NCBI GenBank assembly: GCA_900556295.1
Contig: USOK01000093.1
Span: 1-6,428 of the forward strand
DNA: 6,428 nt
Direction: 5' to 3'
DNA from: an uncultured bacterium
GTDB taxonomy: Bacteria; Cyanobacteriota; Vampirovibrionia; Gastranaerophilales; Gastranaerophilaceae
This document shows, one piece after another, positions 4,699 through 6,428 of the stretch. Each line of letters opens with the position of its first letter. The stretch's first letter is position 1. Both the position numbers and the translations under genes were made by a program. The notes beneath the pieces were generated by a model that searched no databases, was not told the origin of the DNA, and was given only the letters and a program-made list of their open reading frames with translations.

Positions 4699-5877
4699 TT
4701 ATATTTCTAGCCAATTTTTTATTCTGTTTGCAATATAGTCAAATCCTTTAATCATTCCAAGGTTTTCACCATTCTGTTTTTTGTTAAAAATAAGAATTGG
4801 AACATATTCTCTTGTATGATCAGTTCCCGGTACAGTTGGGTCGCATCCGTGATCTGCTGTGATTATTAATAAATCATCATTTGTCATTGCATCAATGATA
4901 TCGTCTATATAAGTGTCAATTTCTTCAATAGCTTTGCCATAACCTTTAGCGTCGTTTCTGTGACCAAAAAGCATGTCTGTATCGACAAGGTTTGTGAAAA
5001 TAAATGAATTTTCGTTTGATAATTTTATATTTTTATCACAAGCGATTTCATCAAGATTTAAAGTTCCTTTTACAGCTTTCAATGTTAGCTCTAAACCTTC
5101 TTTGTTGCAGCCCGTGTGGATTGCATGTGTAATTCCTGATTTAGAAAAAATGTCCTCAATCTTTCCAATTCCTATAACTTTGGCACCGGCATCTTTAATG
5201 TCGTTTAAGACTGTATGAGATGGAACCATTGAGTAATCTCGTCTATCTTTAGAAATTCTTGTTGGTTTTCCGTCAATGATCTTGTATGGTCGAGCGATTA
5301 CTCGAGAAACATTCCATTCTCCTTTGTCTAAAATTTTTCTTGCAGTCGTACACCATTGATAAAGAGTTTCAAGTGGAATTAAATCTGTATCAACAGCAAT
5401 TTGAAAAACGCTGTCAGCACTAGTATAAACGATAGGATATTTGGTTTTCTGATGTTCGTTATTTAATTCTGCAATAATAGCTGTTCCGCTCGCCGGTCTG
5501 TTTGCAAGAATCCCTCCGCAATTAGTTTCTTTAACAAATTCGTTAACAAGTTCTGTAGGAAATCCGTTTGGAAAAGTTGCGAAAGGTTTTGAAGATACAA
5601 GTCCAGCCATTTCCCAGTGTCCAGTTGTTGTGTCTTTGCCTTTTGATTTTTCTTCCATAATTCCGTATTGTGCTGTCGGATTTTTAACTTTTTTTATGCC
5701 TTCATAGTCTTGGATATTTCCAAGTCCCATTTTTTCCATATTTGGAACATTTAATCCATTGTTAAATTCGCAAACATGTTTCAATGTGTTACATTCTGGG
5801 ATATCGTTAAACTCTTTACAATCAGGCATAGCACCTGTGCCCATTGAGTCGATAACCATTACAATTGCTCGTTTCAT
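4699..5877 (-). CDS. deoB: Phosphopentomutase
   Basis: A 392-residue cytoplasmic enzyme of the alkaline phosphatase superfamily that interconverts ribose-1- and ribose-5-phosphate and the deoxyribose equivalents, linking nucleoside phosphorolysis to the pentose phosphate pool. The start ATG (5877-5875) follows AAGGGG (5890-5885); the frame extends 18 codons upstream, but that part overlaps the previous gene's end and includes the ribosome site. Motifs: VIDSMGTGAMPD (8-19, metal Asp10), DTTTGHWE (82-89, containing the phosphorylated Thr, Thr85 in Bacillus numbering), YTSADSVFQ (151-159), NLVDTDMLFGH (296-306), TADHGCDPT (340-348) and DHTRE (353-357). Asp301, His306, Asp342, His343 and His354 have the same spacing as the metal ligands of the Bacillus enzyme. 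Length is normal. It starts 37 bases after the stop of the secreted-protein gene with no clear promoter between, so cotranscription is likely. No nucleoside phosphorylase or deoC lies adjacent. Confidence 0.97.
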   Translation of the reverse strand: MKRAIVMVIDSMGTGAMPDCKEFNDIPECNTLKHVCEFNNGLNVPNMEKMGLGNIQDYEGIKKVKNPTAQYGIMEEKSKGKDTTTGHWEMAGLVSSKPFATFPNGFPTELVNEFVKETNCGGILANRPASGTAIIAELNNEHQKTKYPIVYTSADSVFQIAVDTDLIPLETLYQWCTTARKILDKGEWNVSRVIARPYKIIDGKPTRISKDRRDYSMVPSHTVLNDIKDAGAKVIGIGKIEDIFSKSGITHAIHTGCNKEGLELTLKAVKGTLNLDEIACDKNIKLSNENSFIFTNLVDTDMLFGHRNDAKGYGKAIEEIDTYIDDIIDAMTNDDLLIITADHGCDPTVPGTDHTREYVPILIFNKKQNGENLGMIKGFDYIANRIKNWLEI

Positions 5878-5914
5878 ATTTTTACCCCTTTTCTTTGACT
5901 TAATTTTAGCAATA

Positions 5915-6428
5915 CTATTCCGCAATGTCAATTACGGAATATGCATTAAAATCAAGACTGCCATAAATAATTTGTACATGATAATCGCCGTGCGGGATAA
6001 GTTTTACGAAATTTATAGTCGGCTCGCCAAAATCATCGTTTGTTTCTTCGGCAGGAAGCTTTGCTATTACCGTATGCCCCTGATACAGTTTTAAAAAGGT
6101 TTGTTTGTTTTCTTGTATTCCTTCAATTTGGTAATGTCCGATGGGAATAATTCCATTGCCAACTTTTAGCGTTAGAGGAATAAGTAGAACCGGTAATTCT
6201 TTACTAGTGTTTGAAAGGACTTCTGTTTCATTACTTTGAGAAAAGTTTTCTCCCTTTGGGATGTTTTTATCTTTTTTCTTTTTGCCTTTTTTGCTATCTA
6301 ATGCTTTTTGAAAGTCTTGATCAGTAACGGCTTGTTGTCCATAAGTGTTTTGATCTCCGAAGTTATCCCACAAGTCGCCATCGGCAAGAGCAAAATTGCC
6401 TATAAAAAATAAAATTGTAAAAATAATA
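5915..6428 (-). CDS. Secreted protein of unknown function, 5' end outside window
   Basis: The minus-strand frame is open from the right edge to a TAG at 5917-5915, giving 170 residues without a start. A TTG at 6373 could be taken as a start, but the codons before it read IIFTILFFIGNFALA-DGD, a typical signal-peptide core ending in an ALA cleavage site, so the true start lies only a few codons beyond the window. The mature part begins with an acidic/aromatic segment (DGDLWDNFGDQ), then a Gln/Asp-rich stretch, a lysine run (KKGKKKKDK), a polar Ser/Asn/Glu-rich linker, and a C-terminal region of about 90 residues rich in alternating hydrophobic residues (LPVLLIPLTLKVGNG, GHYQIEG, FVKLIPHGDYHVQIIYG) that looks like a beta-rich domain. 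No cysteines are seen in the mature part. I do not recognise the family. It precedes deoB by 37 bases in the same direction, probably as an operon by proximity rather than shared function. Confidence 0.75.
   Translation of the reverse strand, partial: IIFTILFFIGNFALADGDLWDNFGDQNTYGQQAVTDQDFQKALDSKKGKKKKDKNIPKGENFSQSNETEVLSNTSKELPVLLIPLTLKVGNGIIPIGHYQIEGIQENKQTFLKLYQGHTVIAKLPAEETNDDFGEPTINFVKLIPHGDYHVQIIYGSLDFNAYSVIDIAE

Overview
The window is AT-rich bacterial chromosome holding eight protein genes, two of them cut by the window edges. There is no sign of a phage, transposon, CRISPR array, tRNA or rRNA. Low G+C, strong AGAGG/AAGGAG ribosome sites, one TTG start, a YggT/Ycf19-type membrane protein, secreted lytic transglycosylase, one-cluster ferredoxin and a divergent ATP-type PEP carboxykinase would fit an anaerobic, low-GC bacterium. 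A gut-type non-photosynthetic cyanobacterial relative (Gastranaerophilales/Melainabacteria) is my best guess, but Firmicutes-like or other low-GC lineages cannot be excluded from sequence alone.

Layout. Left part, minus strand: the 5' part of a YggT-family gene (1-187) lies 17 bases downstream of an S-methyl-5'-thioadenosine phosphorylase gene (mtnP, 205-1008), so the two form a likely operon read leftwards. A 346-base AT-rich divergent intergenic region (1009-1354) carries a good plus-strand promoter. Plus strand: a secreted GH23/SLT lytic transglycosylase (1355-1999, TTG start) with a rho-independent terminator; a divergent PEP carboxykinase (2157-3806) with its own terminator; and a small single-pass membrane protein with a pilin-like N-terminus (3899-4345), whose promoter is embedded in the preceding terminator. 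A perfect 14-bp hairpin (4371-4405) separates the convergent halves. Right part, minus strand: a secreted protein of unknown function (5915 to beyond 6428), then phosphopentomutase deoB (4699-5877), then a 58-residue [4Fe-4S] ferredoxin (4424-4600) with its own strong promoter.

How the genes relate. Most are separate housekeeping units. MtnP splits methylthioadenosine to adenine and methylthioribose-1-phosphate. DeoB interconverts (deoxy)ribose-1- and 5-phosphates. The PEPCK links oxaloacetate and PEP, and the ferredoxin carries low-potential electrons. I found no coherent new multi-gene system. The items most worth a second look are the divergent PEPCK active site, the pilin-like small protein, and the promoter built into a terminator. 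Several annotation starts are revised here: the transglycosylase, PEPCK, small membrane protein, ferredoxin and DeoB all have internal starts better placed behind a ribosome site than the longest open frame, and the last minus-strand gene extends beyond the window with a signal peptide at its edge.
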